From Christiangramia portivictoriae DSM 23547 (lineage in GTDB: Bacteria; Bacteroidota; Bacteroidia; Flavobacteriales; Flavobacteriaceae), in assembly GCF_000423045.1 (NCBI RefSeq), contig NZ_KE383972.1, forward strand, positions 143,670-207,669: a stretch of DNA of 64,000 nt. The letters are read 5' to 3'. Shown in pieces: positions 36,137 through 45,407 of this stretch (positions are counted from its first letter, which is position 1; the number at the start of each line of letters is the position of its first letter). The notes beneath the pieces are model-generated. The model saw nothing but the letters and a program-made list of their open reading frames with translations. It did no database searches and was not told the DNA's origin. Position numbers and translations under genes: made by a program.

Positions 36137-37921
36137 TTAGCTCTTTTCGTCCTCTTTTGCTTCTTCTGAATGCTTATGATCCATTGCGATACGTTCCTTT
36201 TTAAGGTAGATTCCGTCTTCCAGTTCACTAATGTAACGCATGATATTTTCCCTAAGCTCGCAGTGAAGTGTCCAGGCGGTTGGAAAGTCTTTTGCACTTA
36301 CCAGGCATCTTAATTTAAGGTAATTATGATCCATTCCAGATGCTTCTACCAGCGGCGACCTGTCTTCATCTCCATCCCAGTTGTCTGACGCTTTTAATAA
36401 TTCGGAAAATTTCTCACGCACCTTCTGAACATCCACCCGGTGATCTACAAACAATTCAATCTCCATGATGTTCTGTGGATTAGACATGGACAGGTTTTCA
36501 AAACTTTCAGTAATCACATCAGATAAAGGAATCACCAGTCTTCTCAATTTAAAGGTATTAACAACCATATAGGTAAAGGTAATATCTTCCACAAATCCAT
36601 ATTCCCCTTCCATAATAACAGCATCACCAATCTTGGCAGGACGGGTTAAAGCAATTTGGATACCAGCTATAATATTACCCAAAGTACTTTGCGCAGCAAT
36701 ACCCACTACCACGGTGGCGATTCCTGCGGAAGCCATCAAAGAAATTCCCAACTTCTCAAGAGAAGGAAACTGGGAAAAGATGACCGACGCTCCAATGATC
36801 ACTACAATGAAAATAAATATTCTTCTACCCACAGAAATGTAGGTCATCAAACTTTTCGCCTGATTATCCTCTTCCGTTCTTACATCTCCCACTTTATGGA
36901 CGGCAAAGAAATCCATCACATAATCAATTACCCGCATAATCAACCAGGTAAATATTGATATGAGAACGATCAGGATGAAAGTATAAATGCCTTTAGCCAG
37001 CGATCCAGTAAAAGATATAAGATTATTAAGCAATAAATAGAATGCCAGGATTCCAACTGCTGCTCCGGCCGGAGAGGCGAGTCTGTAAGCGATATTTCTT
37101 ATCCAGTAACGATCTACACCAGCAAAAGCTTTTCTTATTAATGCACTGATGACTTTCGCTATTAGATAGCAGATCAGGATTAGTAACAAAGTACCAATAA
37201 CCTTCCAGATTGGAATTCCCAGAAACTCGAAGCTTATCCAGTCTGGGATCATTCTATCCAGTCTTCTTGGACCATAAGCGGTATAAAGAGGTTCTGTGTT
37301 CTCCACCGTTTGAGATGAAATTAACCATATTGGATGTTCATCTTTATATTTTACTCGTTGTACCCTGAAAGCGATATCCCTGTTGTCCAGGGTAGTGGTT
37401 CCAAACAGAATACTTCGCCTGGGTTTTCCTGCCACAGCTTTGTTTGTTGAGGTACTAACATCAATCTGCCCATCTGGACGATCTGGCAATCCATCCCAGC
37501 CAATTGAAATTCGTTGCTCGAGAACGAAATGTAGTTTTTCAGCAAGAATTGCTGCGTCTGCTTTAGAGATATTATCAGGCAATAAATTGAAGTTCATGGC
37601 ATATAAAGCCTCTTCGTAATTGCCATTTCTGGACTGCACTATAAATTGCTCAAGGGCTGCCTGTGGAGATTGAAGATTGATCGTATTAGGAGGAAATCCA
37701 ATTCCATCATTCCATTGCTGCGTTTTGTAATAGGCGTCTGCATATTTACCAATATCATTCGTAGCGACAGCTGCAGAGTCGCTAAGAACCGTTTCCTTGC
37801 TAGGTAGTTCCTGATCTTCGGATTTACGAATCTCTTGATTCTGCTGTAAAGCAAAAGCCGATTGGTTTAAAAAAAATAAAATAGAAAGACACAGCCATAG
37901 CCGTGTGAAGGAGCGGTTCAT
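36137..37921 (-). CDS. MscS-family mechanosensitive channel with N-terminal periplasmic domain
   Basis: The start was set at ATG 37921 (MNRSFTRLW); this gives a signal peptide ending near SAFA-LQ. The mature protein (594 residues in all) has a periplasmic domain of about 200 residues, then about five membrane helices and the MscS core: TM3 SLMASAGIATVVVGIAAQSTLG near 405-426, IQIALTRPAKIGDAVIMEGEYG, and a vestibule domain. It resembles the MscK/MscM-like extended channels, though shorter than MscK. The C-terminus is highly charged. With the next mscS gene 81 bases downstream, it probably forms an operon. Likely role: hypo-osmotic shock release. Confidence 0.9.
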   Translation of the reverse strand: MNRSFTRLWLCLSILFFLNQSAFALQQNQEIRKSEDQELPSKETVLSDSAAVATNDIGKYADAYYKTQQWNDGIGFPPNTINLQSPQAALEQFIVQSRNGNYEEALYAMNFNLLPDNISKADAAILAEKLHFVLEQRISIGWDGLPDRPDGQIDVSTSTNKAVAGKPRRSILFGTTTLDNRDIAFRVQRVKYKDEHPIWLISSQTVENTEPLYTAYGPRRLDRMIPDWISFEFLGIPIWKVIGTLLLILICYLIAKVISALIRKAFAGVDRYWIRNIAYRLASPAGAAVGILAFYLLLNNLISFTGSLAKGIYTFILIVLISIFTWLIMRVIDYVMDFFAVHKVGDVRTEEDNQAKSLMTYISVGRRIFIFIVVIIGASVIFSQFPSLEKLGISLMASAGIATVVVGIAAQSTLGNIIAGIQIALTRPAKIGDAVIMEGEYGFVEDITFTYMVVNTFKLRRLVIPLSDVITESFENLSMSNPQNIMEIELFVDHRVDVQKVREKFSELLKASDNWDGDEDRSPLVEASGMDHNYLKLRCLVSAKDFPTAWTLHCELRENIMRYISELEDGIYLKKERIAMDHKHSEEAKEDEKS

Positions 37922-37993
37922 GAGTTCTTTTTTGGTCGGTCCACTAAGATACAGAATTTTAAATTTCAAATACAATCCTGATATCTCCAAACG

Positions 37994-38019
37994 AAAAAAG
38001 CCACCTTTATGGTGGCTTT
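37994..38019 (-). terminator. Terminator of the M43 protease gene
   Basis: Stem AAAGCCACC (37997-38005) with GGTGGCTTT (38011-38019), loop TTTAT; T run on the minus strand. The stem core repeats that of the terminator at 39208. Confidence 0.85.
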
Positions 38020-38043
38020 CATTGTGGTTATAATTATAGCTAA

Positions 38044-39099
38044 TTAGTTCACGAAACCAGTTCTTGGTCCGCCACTGGCAAAAACTGTTCTCATTCGAGC
38101 TTTCTGACCTTCAGAGAACATGTACATACATGCATCATTCGTGTAATCCATGTAGTTCATTGTCATATCTGTAGATCTACAGTTAACAGTTGGGTAAGAA
38201 GGACAGCTGTAGTTTGGTCCATCAGAAGATGGAGTGTCGGCTACAAAGTCATCTTGTCTACATCTTCCATCACCCCAGATATGACGCAGGTTTAAGTAGT
38301 GTCCCACTTCGTGAGTCGCTGTTCTACCTTTATTGAATGGAGCCGCTACATAACCAGTTGTTCCAAAATACTGTGGAGAAATTACAACACCATCAGTTGA
38401 TGCCGGTCCACCAGGGAATTGAGCATATCCAAGGATTCCACCACCAATATTACAAACCCAGATATTTAATGTATTAGATGGAGATGTTGGAGGATACGCA
38501 TATTTCATATCGTCTCTTGTTCCCCATTCTGCTCTTGAATTGCTGTATCTATTCACTCCAGCCAAAGAGAAGGAAATTTCAGAATCTGCTACAAGACCTG
38601 CGAATTCGCTAGGGACGTTGCTTACATCACCATTAGAAGCTCTGAAATCGTCATTTAATACAGCGATTTGAGAGTTGATCTGAGCATCTGAAATGTTTTG
38701 TTGCGAATTGCTGTAAATTACATGAACCACAACTGGAATATTTACTACTCCAAGATTATCACCAGCTGGCGGCTCGGTAGTTCCGCCACCACCAGATCCT
38801 GGTTTGCCCTTGCCATTAGTACTTTTCGCCAGGATAGATCGTGTGTTTTGTTCCACGTCATACATTTTCTTGTGCAATCCAGGGTTCTCGTTTAGTAAGC
38901 GATTAAGGTTCCTCATAGAGTAACACTTCGTTTTGTCATCTTCCGTCTTTTTGCCGTCTGCCTCGGCATCTGTGTAAAGATAAAAATCACTCATGTCCAC
39001 CTGAGCTACTTCCTGGTCAACATTGTTTTCTGTAGGGTCTTGCTCACAAGAAGCAAATAGGAAGGCCATAGCTGCCATTCCAAGAAAAACTTTTTTCAT
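38044..39099 (-). CDS. M43 (pappalysin/cytophagalysin-type) zinc metalloprotease lipoprotein
   Basis: The 351-residue protein has a signal peptide and lipobox (LFASC, about Cys18) followed by acidic residues. The catalytic zinc motif is HEVGHYLNLRH at residues 263-273 (His263, Glu264, His267, His273), followed by the Met-turn (TMNYMDYTNDACMYMF) typical of M43 cytophagalysins. A glycine-rich linker (GKGKPGSGGGGT) separates the N-terminal region from the catalytic domain. It probably degrades proteins at the cell surface. The gene is isolated: terminators lie on both sides, and a 14-bp palindrome is found upstream. Confidence 0.92.
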   Translation of the reverse strand: MKKVFLGMAAMAFLFASCEQDPTENNVDQEVAQVDMSDFYLYTDAEADGKKTEDDKTKCYSMRNLNRLLNENPGLHKKMYDVEQNTRSILAKSTNGKGKPGSGGGGTTEPPAGDNLGVVNIPVVVHVIYSNSQQNISDAQINSQIAVLNDDFRASNGDVSNVPSEFAGLVADSEISFSLAGVNRYSNSRAEWGTRDDMKYAYPPTSPSNTLNIWVCNIGGGILGYAQFPGGPASTDGVVISPQYFGTTGYVAAPFNKGRTATHEVGHYLNLRHIWGDGRCRQDDFVADTPSSDGPNYSCPSYPTVNCRSTDMTMNYMDYTNDACMYMFSEGQKARMRTVFASGGPRTGFVN

Positions 39100-39134
39100 A
39101 ATGTTAAGTTATTGTTTGATTTATGGCCAATATA

Positions 39135-39148
39135 TCTAAATATTTAGA
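39135..39148. promoter_or_regulatory. 14-bp palindrome upstream of the M43 protease gene
   Basis: TCTAAATATTTAGA is a perfect palindrome 36 bases upstream of the start codon. It could be an operator, but AT-rich palindromes occur by chance. Confidence 0.25.
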
Positions 39149-39207
39149 AACAATTAACTATAAAGACATCAAATTATAACATTATTGAAACAAATATTGT
39201 AAAAATA

Positions 39208-39235
39208 AAAAAGCCACCCGATCAGGTGGCTTTTT
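39208..39235 (-). terminator. Terminator of the fad operon
   Basis: Perfect 11-bp stem AAAAAGCCACC (39208-39218) with GGTGGCTTTTT (39225-39235), six-base loop; flanked by A run and T run, so it works in both directions. It ends the acyl-CoA dehydrogenase transcript. Confidence 0.88.
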
Positions 39236-39255
39236 CTCAGTTTAAAAGAATGTTT

Positions 39256-41064
39256 CTAAAAACAGTATTTGTTCTCAGAAGTTAATTTCTCAGCAATCGT
39301 ATTACGAAGTGCTACAATATTTGGCAAATTCGTATACTTTGTATATCTCTTAAGACCCATAAGCATCATACGCTGTTCATCCCCTTCAGCAAAAGAAGCG
39401 ATTCCTTCCTTCGCCTTTGTGTTCACAGTATCTACTGCATGGTAAAGATAAAGTTTCGCCATGGCGATCTGCTCTTTTTGAGAATCTGCACCAAATCTTT
39501 TAGCATTCTTTTCAGCTCTAAGAATTCCAGATTCAGCCATATAAACTTCAATTAGAATATCTGCTGCAGCCAATAATAATTGTTGGTGTTCTTCTAATTG
39601 CGGACCGAATTTCTGTACGGCACTACCGGCAACCATCAAGAAAACCTTCTTCAGTTTACCGATCATTTCTTTCTCTTCAGCGAACAATTCAGAATAATCT
39701 GGTTTGTCCATGGAAGGAATTCCAGTAAGCTCATCTGCTACGGCCGTTGCCGGACCAAGAAGGTCTACATGACCTTTCATAGCTTTCTTTACCAGCATAC
39801 CTACAGACAACATTCTGTTGATCTCGTTGGTACCCTCATAGATACGAGCAATTCTGGCATCTCTCCAGGCAGATTCCATTGGAGTGTCTGCAGAGAATCC
39901 CATTCCACCAAACACCTGGATACCTTCATCTGCACAATTCTGTACATCTTCTGAACAGGCTACCTTCAGAATAGAACATTCGATCGCATATTCCTCAACA
40001 CCTTTTAATTCAGCTTCAGCATGAGAACTACCTTCAGAAAGCCTGATATTGATACGATCCTCGATATTCTTAGCCGCACGATAGGAAGCAGCTTCCCCTA
40101 CGTAGGCTGAAGTTGCCATTTCAGCAAGCTTAGATTTTATCGCTCCAAATTTTGCAATAGGAGTATTAAACTGTACTCTGTCATTCGCATATTTAACAGA
40201 AAGATCTGTTACACGACGCTGTGCATCTAAAGAAGCTGCGGCAAGTTTTATACGTCCTACGTTCAAAGCGTTCATTGCGATCTTGAAGCCGTTTCCACGA
40301 TCTGAAAGCATGTTTTCAACCGGAACCTTGGTTTCATTAAAGAATACCTGGCGGGTCGAGGAGGAGTGAATCCCCAGTTTCTTTTCTTCTTCTCCAAAGC
40401 TAATACCGTTGCCTTCCTCGTTCTCTACGATAAAACCGGTAATATTCTTATCATCTTCAATTCTGGTAAAAACGATAAACACATCTGCAAAACCAGCATT
40501 GGAAATCCACATTTTCTGTCCGCTAATGCTATAATATTTTCCATCTTCTGAAAGTACCGCCTTTGTTTTTCCAGAGTTGGCATCAGATCCAGCACCTGGT
40601 TCTGTAAGACAGTAAGCCCCGAACCATTCGCCTGTCGCTAATTTTGGTACATATTTTTTCTTCTGCTCTTCGTTACCGTATAGAGTAATAGGCATGGTTC
40701 CAATTCCCGTATGCGCACCAAAAGCGGTTGCCACAGATCCCGTTGCTCCAGAAATATAATCACAAACAAGCATGGTGGAAACAAAGCCCATTCCTAAGCC
40801 ATCGTACTCCTCAGGTACAGCAACACCCAGGAAACCTAATTCTCCGGCTTTGCGCATTACCTCTTCAGTTAGAGCATAATTTTTCTTTTCAAATTCTTCT
40901 TTATGAGGCCAGATCTCGCGCTCTACAAATTCCTGAACGGAATCACGCATCATTTTCTGCTCCTCGTTGAAATCTTCCGGCGTGAAAACGTCTTCACTTT
41001 TAGTTTCCTTTACAAGAAACTGACCACCGCGAAGAAGATCTTTTTTTGTTGTATCTGTACTCAT
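39256..41064 (-). CDS. Acyl-CoA dehydrogenase (long form, beta-oxidation)
   Basis: The 602-residue flavoenzyme has the three acyl-CoA dehydrogenase domains (about 35-430; ITxxGxGS-like YCLTEPGAGSD, KMWISNAGFADVF, VFGGMGFSADTPMESAWRDARI) with the catalytic glutamate in IYEGTNEINR. A C-terminal extension of about 150 helical residues resembles the very-long-chain/ACAD9-type enzymes. It catalyses the first step of fatty-acid beta-oxidation and passes electrons to ETF. It is the last gene of the marR-fadB-fadA-acyl-CoA dehydrogenase operon, 44 bases after fadA. Confidence 0.93.
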   Translation of the reverse strand: MSTDTTKKDLLRGGQFLVKETKSEDVFTPEDFNEEQKMMRDSVQEFVEREIWPHKEEFEKKNYALTEEVMRKAGELGFLGVAVPEEYDGLGMGFVSTMLVCDYISGATGSVATAFGAHTGIGTMPITLYGNEEQKKKYVPKLATGEWFGAYCLTEPGAGSDANSGKTKAVLSEDGKYYSISGQKMWISNAGFADVFIVFTRIEDDKNITGFIVENEEGNGISFGEEEKKLGIHSSSTRQVFFNETKVPVENMLSDRGNGFKIAMNALNVGRIKLAAASLDAQRRVTDLSVKYANDRVQFNTPIAKFGAIKSKLAEMATSAYVGEAASYRAAKNIEDRINIRLSEGSSHAEAELKGVEEYAIECSILKVACSEDVQNCADEGIQVFGGMGFSADTPMESAWRDARIARIYEGTNEINRMLSVGMLVKKAMKGHVDLLGPATAVADELTGIPSMDKPDYSELFAEEKEMIGKLKKVFLMVAGSAVQKFGPQLEEHQQLLLAAADILIEVYMAESGILRAEKNAKRFGADSQKEQIAMAKLYLYHAVDTVNTKAKEGIASFAEGDEQRMMLMGLKRYTKYTNLPNIVALRNTIAEKLTSENKYCF

Positions 41065-41108
41065 TATAATTTTAATATTGACAGTTAACCTGCCTGTTAG
41101 TTAATTTA

Positions 41109-42296
41109 CTAGTTTAAAAATTCGAAAACTCCGGCAGCGCCCTGTCCAGTTCCAACACACATGGTCACCATACAATGTTTGTTTTTCAGGTCACGCTTAC
41201 GCATTTCATCGAAAATCTGCACTGAAAGTTTTGCTCCGGTACAACCAAGAGGGTGTCCCATGGAGATTGCACCACCATTTACATTCAATTTGTCCTTGTC
41301 CAGTCCAAGTTCGCGAATAACTGCCAGTGATTGCGAAGCGAAAGCTTCGTTCAATTCGATAAGCTCGAGGTCATCCTGTTTCAGGCCTGCCTGTTTTAAG
41401 GCCTTCGGAATTGCATGAACCGGTCCAATACCCATAATTCTAGGTTCAACACCCACGGCTGAATAACTAACCATTCTCGCAATTGGCTCAAGATTTAATT
41501 CCTTAACCATGTCTTCACTCATAACCATTACAAAAGCAGCACCATCACTCATTTGTGATGAGTTACCTGCAGTGACACTTCCGCCTTCTGCAAAAACAGG
41601 TCTCAATTTATTCAGAACTTCTACTGAAGTATCTTTTCTTGGACCTTCATCTTTATTTACGGTATAAGATCTTGTTTTCTTCTTACCATCTTCCACATAA
41701 GTCTCATCGATGGTTATGGGAACGATCTGGTCTTGAAAACGATCTTCCTGCTGAGCTCTGATCGCTTTCTGGTGAGAATCATAAGCGAACTGATCCTGAT
41801 CTTCTCTGGATACATTGTACTTATTCGCTACCGCTTCCGCAGTAAGACCCATTCCCCAGTAATAATCTTCATTGCCATTTTTGGCAACTTCATAATTAGG
41901 AACTGGCTTATAGCCTCCCATAGGAATATAACTCATACTTTCTGCACCACCTGCGATCACACAGTCTGCCATGCCCATCTGGATTTTAGCGGTTGCGATG
42001 GAAATTGTCTCGAGACCTGAAGCACAATACCTGTTTACGGTCATACCTGGAACATCTTCGATCTTCAATCCCATTAATGAGATCAATCTACCTACGTTCA
42101 ATCCCTGTTCTGCTTCTGGCATCGCATTACCTACCATGACATCGTCAATACGAGTCTTATCAAAATCTGGTAGTTTGTCCATCATGTACTGGATGGTTTC
42201 TGCAGCAAGTTCATCAGGTCTTTTGAATCTAAAAACACCTCGGGGAGCTTTCCCAACTGCTGTTCTATATGCTTTAACTATATATGCTGTTTTCAT
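41109..42296 (-). CDS. fadA: Acetyl-CoA C-acyltransferase (3-ketoacyl-CoA thiolase)
   Basis: The 395-residue thiolase has the nucleophilic Cys in [12 protein letters not shown] (about residue 89), the His in [15 protein letters not shown] (about 350) and the second Cys in [13 protein letters not shown] (about 380). It cleaves 3-ketoacyl-CoA with CoA to give acetyl-CoA and a shortened acyl-CoA, the last step of beta-oxidation. It lies 36 bases downstream of the fadB stop and upstream of the acyl-CoA dehydrogenase gene in one operon. With the fadB product it should form the trifunctional system. Confidence 0.95.
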   Translation of the reverse strand: MKTAYIVKAYRTAVGKAPRGVFRFKRPDELAAETIQYMMDKLPDFDKTRIDDVMVGNAMPEAEQGLNVGRLISLMGLKIEDVPGMTVNRYCASGLETISIATAKIQMGMADCVIAGGAESMSYIPMGGYKPVPNYEVAKNGNEDYYWGMGLTAEAVANKYNVSREDQDQFAYDSHQKAIRAQQEDRFQDQIVPITIDETYVEDGKKKTRSYTVNKDEGPRKDTSVEVLNKLRPVFAEGGSVTAGNSSQMSDGAAFVMVMSEDMVKELNLEPIARMVSYSAVGVEPRIMGIGPVHAIPKALKQAGLKQDDLELIELNEAFASQSLAVIRELGLDKDKLNVNGGAISMGHPLGCTGAKLSVQIFDEMRKRDLKNKHCMVTMCVGTGQGAAGVFEFLN

Positions 42297-42332
42297 TTTT
42301 TACTTTTTAATTGTTAGAACTTGACTTTCTGC

Positions 42333-44738
42333 TTAGTTTCTTAAAGGTTTTCCTTTTTTCAACATATGCTGAAGACGTTCCAGCGTTTTTCTCTCTCCGG
42401 TTAAGGACAGGAATGCTTCTCTTTCAAGATCAAGTAAATATTGCTCACTTACCAGCTGGCTGGATGATAAATCCCCACCGGCCATCACATATGCCAGTTT
42501 ATTAGCGATCTTGTGATCATGTTCACTTATGTATTTACCTGCAGCCATCTGGTCTGTTCCTACCATAAATGCTCCAAGAGCCTGTTTTCCTAATACCTTG
42601 ATATCTGAACGTTTGATTGGCATGGTATACCCATTTTCTGCCATTAGCAAGGCGTGTTTTTTGGCAATGGCCAATTGCCTGTCTGGATTGATCACTACGA
42701 TGTCTTTTCCCTTCTGAAGAATATTAAGGTCGAATGCTTCATAAGCTGAAGTAGATACCTTTGCCATTCCAATTGCCAGGAAATGTTCTCTTAATCGGTT
42801 CAATTCCACATCGTCCTTCTCAAATGTATTGGAAGCTCGAAGTGTCATCTCCTTGGTTCCACCACCGCCAGGTATGACTCCAACACCAAATTCAACAAGT
42901 CCGGTATAAGTTTCTGCAGCGGCGACAACCTTGTCTGCATGCAGAGAAAGTTCACAACCTCCTCCTAAAGTCATTCCGTGTGGAGCGGCTACCGTTGGAA
43001 TAGAGGAGTAGCGCATTCTCATCATGGTATCCTGGAAGTATTTGATAGCCATGTTCAATTCTTCATATTCCTGCTCTACCGCCATCATAAAGATCATCCC
43101 AATATTCGCTCCTACAGAAAAGTTCTTCCCATTATTTGCCACTACCAGACCCTGATAATCTTTTTCAGCCATATCAATGGCTTTGTTGAGCCCGTCAAGA
43201 ACGTCACCACCAATAGAATTCATTTTACTTCTGAATTCTACGTTAAGGATCCCGTCGCCAAGATCTTCTACCACGACTCCGCTATTCTTGAATACCTGCT
43301 TGGATTCCCTGATATTGTCCAGGATGATAAAACTGTCCTGACCAGGAATTTTCACCTGATTCTTGTCTCCTATATTGTAGTAGTACGTATTGCCTTCTTT
43401 TACACTATAAAAACTTTTACTACCATTCTCCAGCATTTCATTGACCCAGGCCGCAGGTTCATAACCTTCAGCTTTCATCATTTCAATACCCTTTTCCACA
43501 CCAATGGCGTCCCAGATCTGGAATGGTCCATGTTCCCATCCAAAACCAGCTTTCATCGCATCATCGATCTTATATAGTTCGTCTGATATTTCAGGAATAC
43601 GATTGGATACATATGCGAACAAAGCAGAGAAATTCTTTCTATAAAATTCGCCGGCTTTGTCTTTACCTTTTATAAGTACCTTAAAACGATCTGCAACATT
43701 ATCTATCGTTTTGGTCATTTCCAGAGTAGCGAAAGATGCACTCTTTCGGTCGCGATACTCCATGGTATCAAGATCGAGAGATTTGATCTCACTGGAACCG
43801 TCTTTATTCTTTACTTTTTTATAGAATCCCTGACCAGTTTTACTTCCAAGCCATTTGTTCTCCATCATAGTGTCGATAAAGTTAGGCAGGGCAAATAGGT
43901 CATGCTGCTCATCGTTTGGAACATTTTCGTGAAGTCCGTTAGCAACATGAACTAAAGTATCCAAACCAACAACATCTACAGTTCTAAAGGTTGCCGACTT
44001 CTGGCGTCCTATCACAGGACCGGTTAATTTATCAACTTCCTCGATGGTCATTCCCATATCCTTAACGGTATGGAACAAACTCATAATCGAGAAGATACCA
44101 ATTCTATTACCAATAAAAGCAGGGGTGTCCTTTGCTAAAACAGCATTTTTTCCAAGGAATTTCTCTCCATACATCTTCAGAAACTCCAAAACTTCAGAAG
44201 AAGTTTCTTTACCTGGGATGATCTCAAATAACCTTAAATATCTTGGTGGATTAAAGAAGTGAGTTCCGCAGAAATGCTTTTTAAAATCATCAGATCTTCC
44301 CTCGGTCATAAAGTTGATAGGAATACCAGATGTATTGGTAGTAATCAGCGTTCCAGGCTTTCTGTGTTTTTCAAGATTTTCGAACACTTGCTTTTTGATG
44401 TCAAGACGTTCAACAACCACCTCAATGATCCAGTCTACTTCTGAAACTTTTGAAATATCATCTTCCAAATTACCTGTAGTAATGCGGTTTACAAAGTCTT
44501 TGTGATAGATTGGAGATGGTTTGGATTTTACTGAAGCTGTTAAGGCATCATTTACGATCCTGTTTCTAACAACCTTGTCATCCAGGCTTAGCCCTTTTTT
44601 CTGTTCTTTTTCATTGAGCTCACGGGGAACGATATCAAGTAGAAGTACTTCCACTCCAATATTGGCAAAGTGACAAGCAATACCACTTCCCATAATACCG
44701 GACCCAATAACTGCAACTTTATTAATCCTTCTTTTCAT
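42333..44738 (-). CDS. fadB: 3-hydroxyacyl-CoA dehydrogenase / enoyl-CoA hydratase fusion
   Basis: The start at ATG 44738 (MKRRINKVAVIGSG) places the Rossmann motif GSGIMG at residues 12-17. The 801-residue protein has the 3-hydroxyacyl-CoA dehydrogenase domains first (about 7-300) and the enoyl-CoA hydratase domain later (about 500-700), the reverse of E. coli FadB. The hydratase glutamates are in MTLGGGCELS and GLVEFGVGVIPGGGGT. It hydrates enoyl-CoA and oxidises the hydroxyacyl-CoA with NAD+. It is the second gene of the operon, 46 bases after marR. Confidence 0.94.
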   Translation of the reverse strand: MKRRINKVAVIGSGIMGSGIACHFANIGVEVLLLDIVPRELNEKEQKKGLSLDDKVVRNRIVNDALTASVKSKPSPIYHKDFVNRITTGNLEDDISKVSEVDWIIEVVVERLDIKKQVFENLEKHRKPGTLITTNTSGIPINFMTEGRSDDFKKHFCGTHFFNPPRYLRLFEIIPGKETSSEVLEFLKMYGEKFLGKNAVLAKDTPAFIGNRIGIFSIMSLFHTVKDMGMTIEEVDKLTGPVIGRQKSATFRTVDVVGLDTLVHVANGLHENVPNDEQHDLFALPNFIDTMMENKWLGSKTGQGFYKKVKNKDGSSEIKSLDLDTMEYRDRKSASFATLEMTKTIDNVADRFKVLIKGKDKAGEFYRKNFSALFAYVSNRIPEISDELYKIDDAMKAGFGWEHGPFQIWDAIGVEKGIEMMKAEGYEPAAWVNEMLENGSKSFYSVKEGNTYYYNIGDKNQVKIPGQDSFIILDNIRESKQVFKNSGVVVEDLGDGILNVEFRSKMNSIGGDVLDGLNKAIDMAEKDYQGLVVANNGKNFSVGANIGMIFMMAVEQEYEELNMAIKYFQDTMMRMRYSSIPTVAAPHGMTLGGGCELSLHADKVVAAAETYTGLVEFGVGVIPGGGGTKEMTLRASNTFEKDDVELNRLREHFLAIGMAKVSTSAYEAFDLNILQKGKDIVVINPDRQLAIAKKHALLMAENGYTMPIKRSDIKVLGKQALGAFMVGTDQMAAGKYISEHDHKIANKLAYVMAGGDLSSSQLVSEQYLLDLEREAFLSLTGERKTLERLQHMLKKGKPLRN

Positions 44739-44784
44739 TATTTGATTTTTATGGTTCAAAAAAACCAAACCTTTAAGGCCTGGC

Positions 44785-45243
44785 TTATGATTGTTTTACA
44801 CTAATTTCTTCTGTATAAATTTTTTTCTCACTAATTAGACCGGTGATCGTATTCGCAACCTGAATGAAAGTTCTTAAGTCTTTATCTGAAACATTTTCTT
44901 TTACACATTCATCAAATCTTAAAACCACTCTCTTGGAATAATCGCGCATTTCTTTTCCAAAATCTGTTAGATAGATGAGTACGCTACGTCCATCGTGCGG
45001 GTTACGTTTTCTTTCTATTAAACCTTTTTCTTCCATTGTTTTCAATATGCGAGAAAGACTTGTAGCCTCCATGCCCATCTTGGGACCTAACGAAGTGGAG
45101 GGAGTTCCTTCTTCCGGATCTATACTTAATAAGGCAAAACCAGTTGCCATCGTACTCCCGGCTTTGCCTGCTTCCTCATTATACATTTTAGAAACAGCCA
45201 TCCAGGTGGCACGCAACACATAGTCTATGGTTTTCTCCTTCAT
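44785..45243 (-). CDS. MarR family transcriptional regulator of the beta-oxidation operon
   Basis: The 152-residue protein has a winged helix-turn-helix of the MarR type: MEATSLSRILKTMEEKGLIERKRNPHDGRSVLIYLTD at about 60-97, with the conserved wing DGRS. The start was set at ATG 45243, because the predicted transcription start from the -7 element lies at about 45258, after the alternative start at 45267. It is the first gene of the fadB-fadA-acyl-CoA dehydrogenase operon, and a perfect palindrome overlaps its promoter. Autoregulation relieved by fatty acids or acyl-CoA is likely but inferred. Confidence 0.9.
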   Translation of the reverse strand: MKEKTIDYVLRATWMAVSKMYNEEAGKAGSTMATGFALLSIDPEEGTPSTSLGPKMGMEATSLSRILKTMEEKGLIERKRNPHDGRSVLIYLTDFGKEMRDYSKRVVLRFDECVKENVSDKDLRTFIQVANTITGLISEKKIYTEEISVKQS

Positions 45244-45264
45244 GAGGGAATTTTGGATTGATCC

Positions 45265-45272
45265 CAAAGTTA
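45265..45272 (-). promoter_or_regulatory. -7 element of the marR-fad operon
   Basis: The minus strand reads TAACTTTG, an exact TAnnTTTG. The palindrome at 45281-45298 occupies the spacer and -33 region. Confidence 0.5.
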
Positions 45273-45280
45273 GGAAAAAA

Positions 45281-45298
45281 TATTATGCATGCATAATA
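45281..45298. promoter_or_regulatory. Probable MarR operator: perfect 18-bp palindrome
   Basis: TATTATGCATGCATAATA is a perfect inverted repeat 38 bases before the marR start, right behind the -7 element, in the position expected for repression. Length and symmetry match MarR-type operators. I did not find a second copy in the window. Confidence 0.7.
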
Positions 45299-45355
45299 AA
45301 ATGTGTTTAAAAATATTAATATGTTGTTTTAATGCTATTTAAATTCCTAAAACAA

Positions 45356-45386
45356 AAAAACTCCCCGGTAAATGGGGAGTTTTTAT
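45356..45386 (-). terminator. Terminator of the acyl-CoA ligase gene
   Basis: Perfect 11-bp stem AAAAACTCCCC (45356-45366) with GGGGAGTTTTT (45374-45384), seven-base loop; T run on the minus strand. Confidence 0.88.
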
Positions 45387-45407
45387 TAGCATATTCTTAA
45401 TGGCAGT

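Noticed and set aside
42978-43577. 199-codon plus-strand frame inside fadB
   Set aside because: Antisense to the conserved hydratase domain; composition is of a shadow frame.
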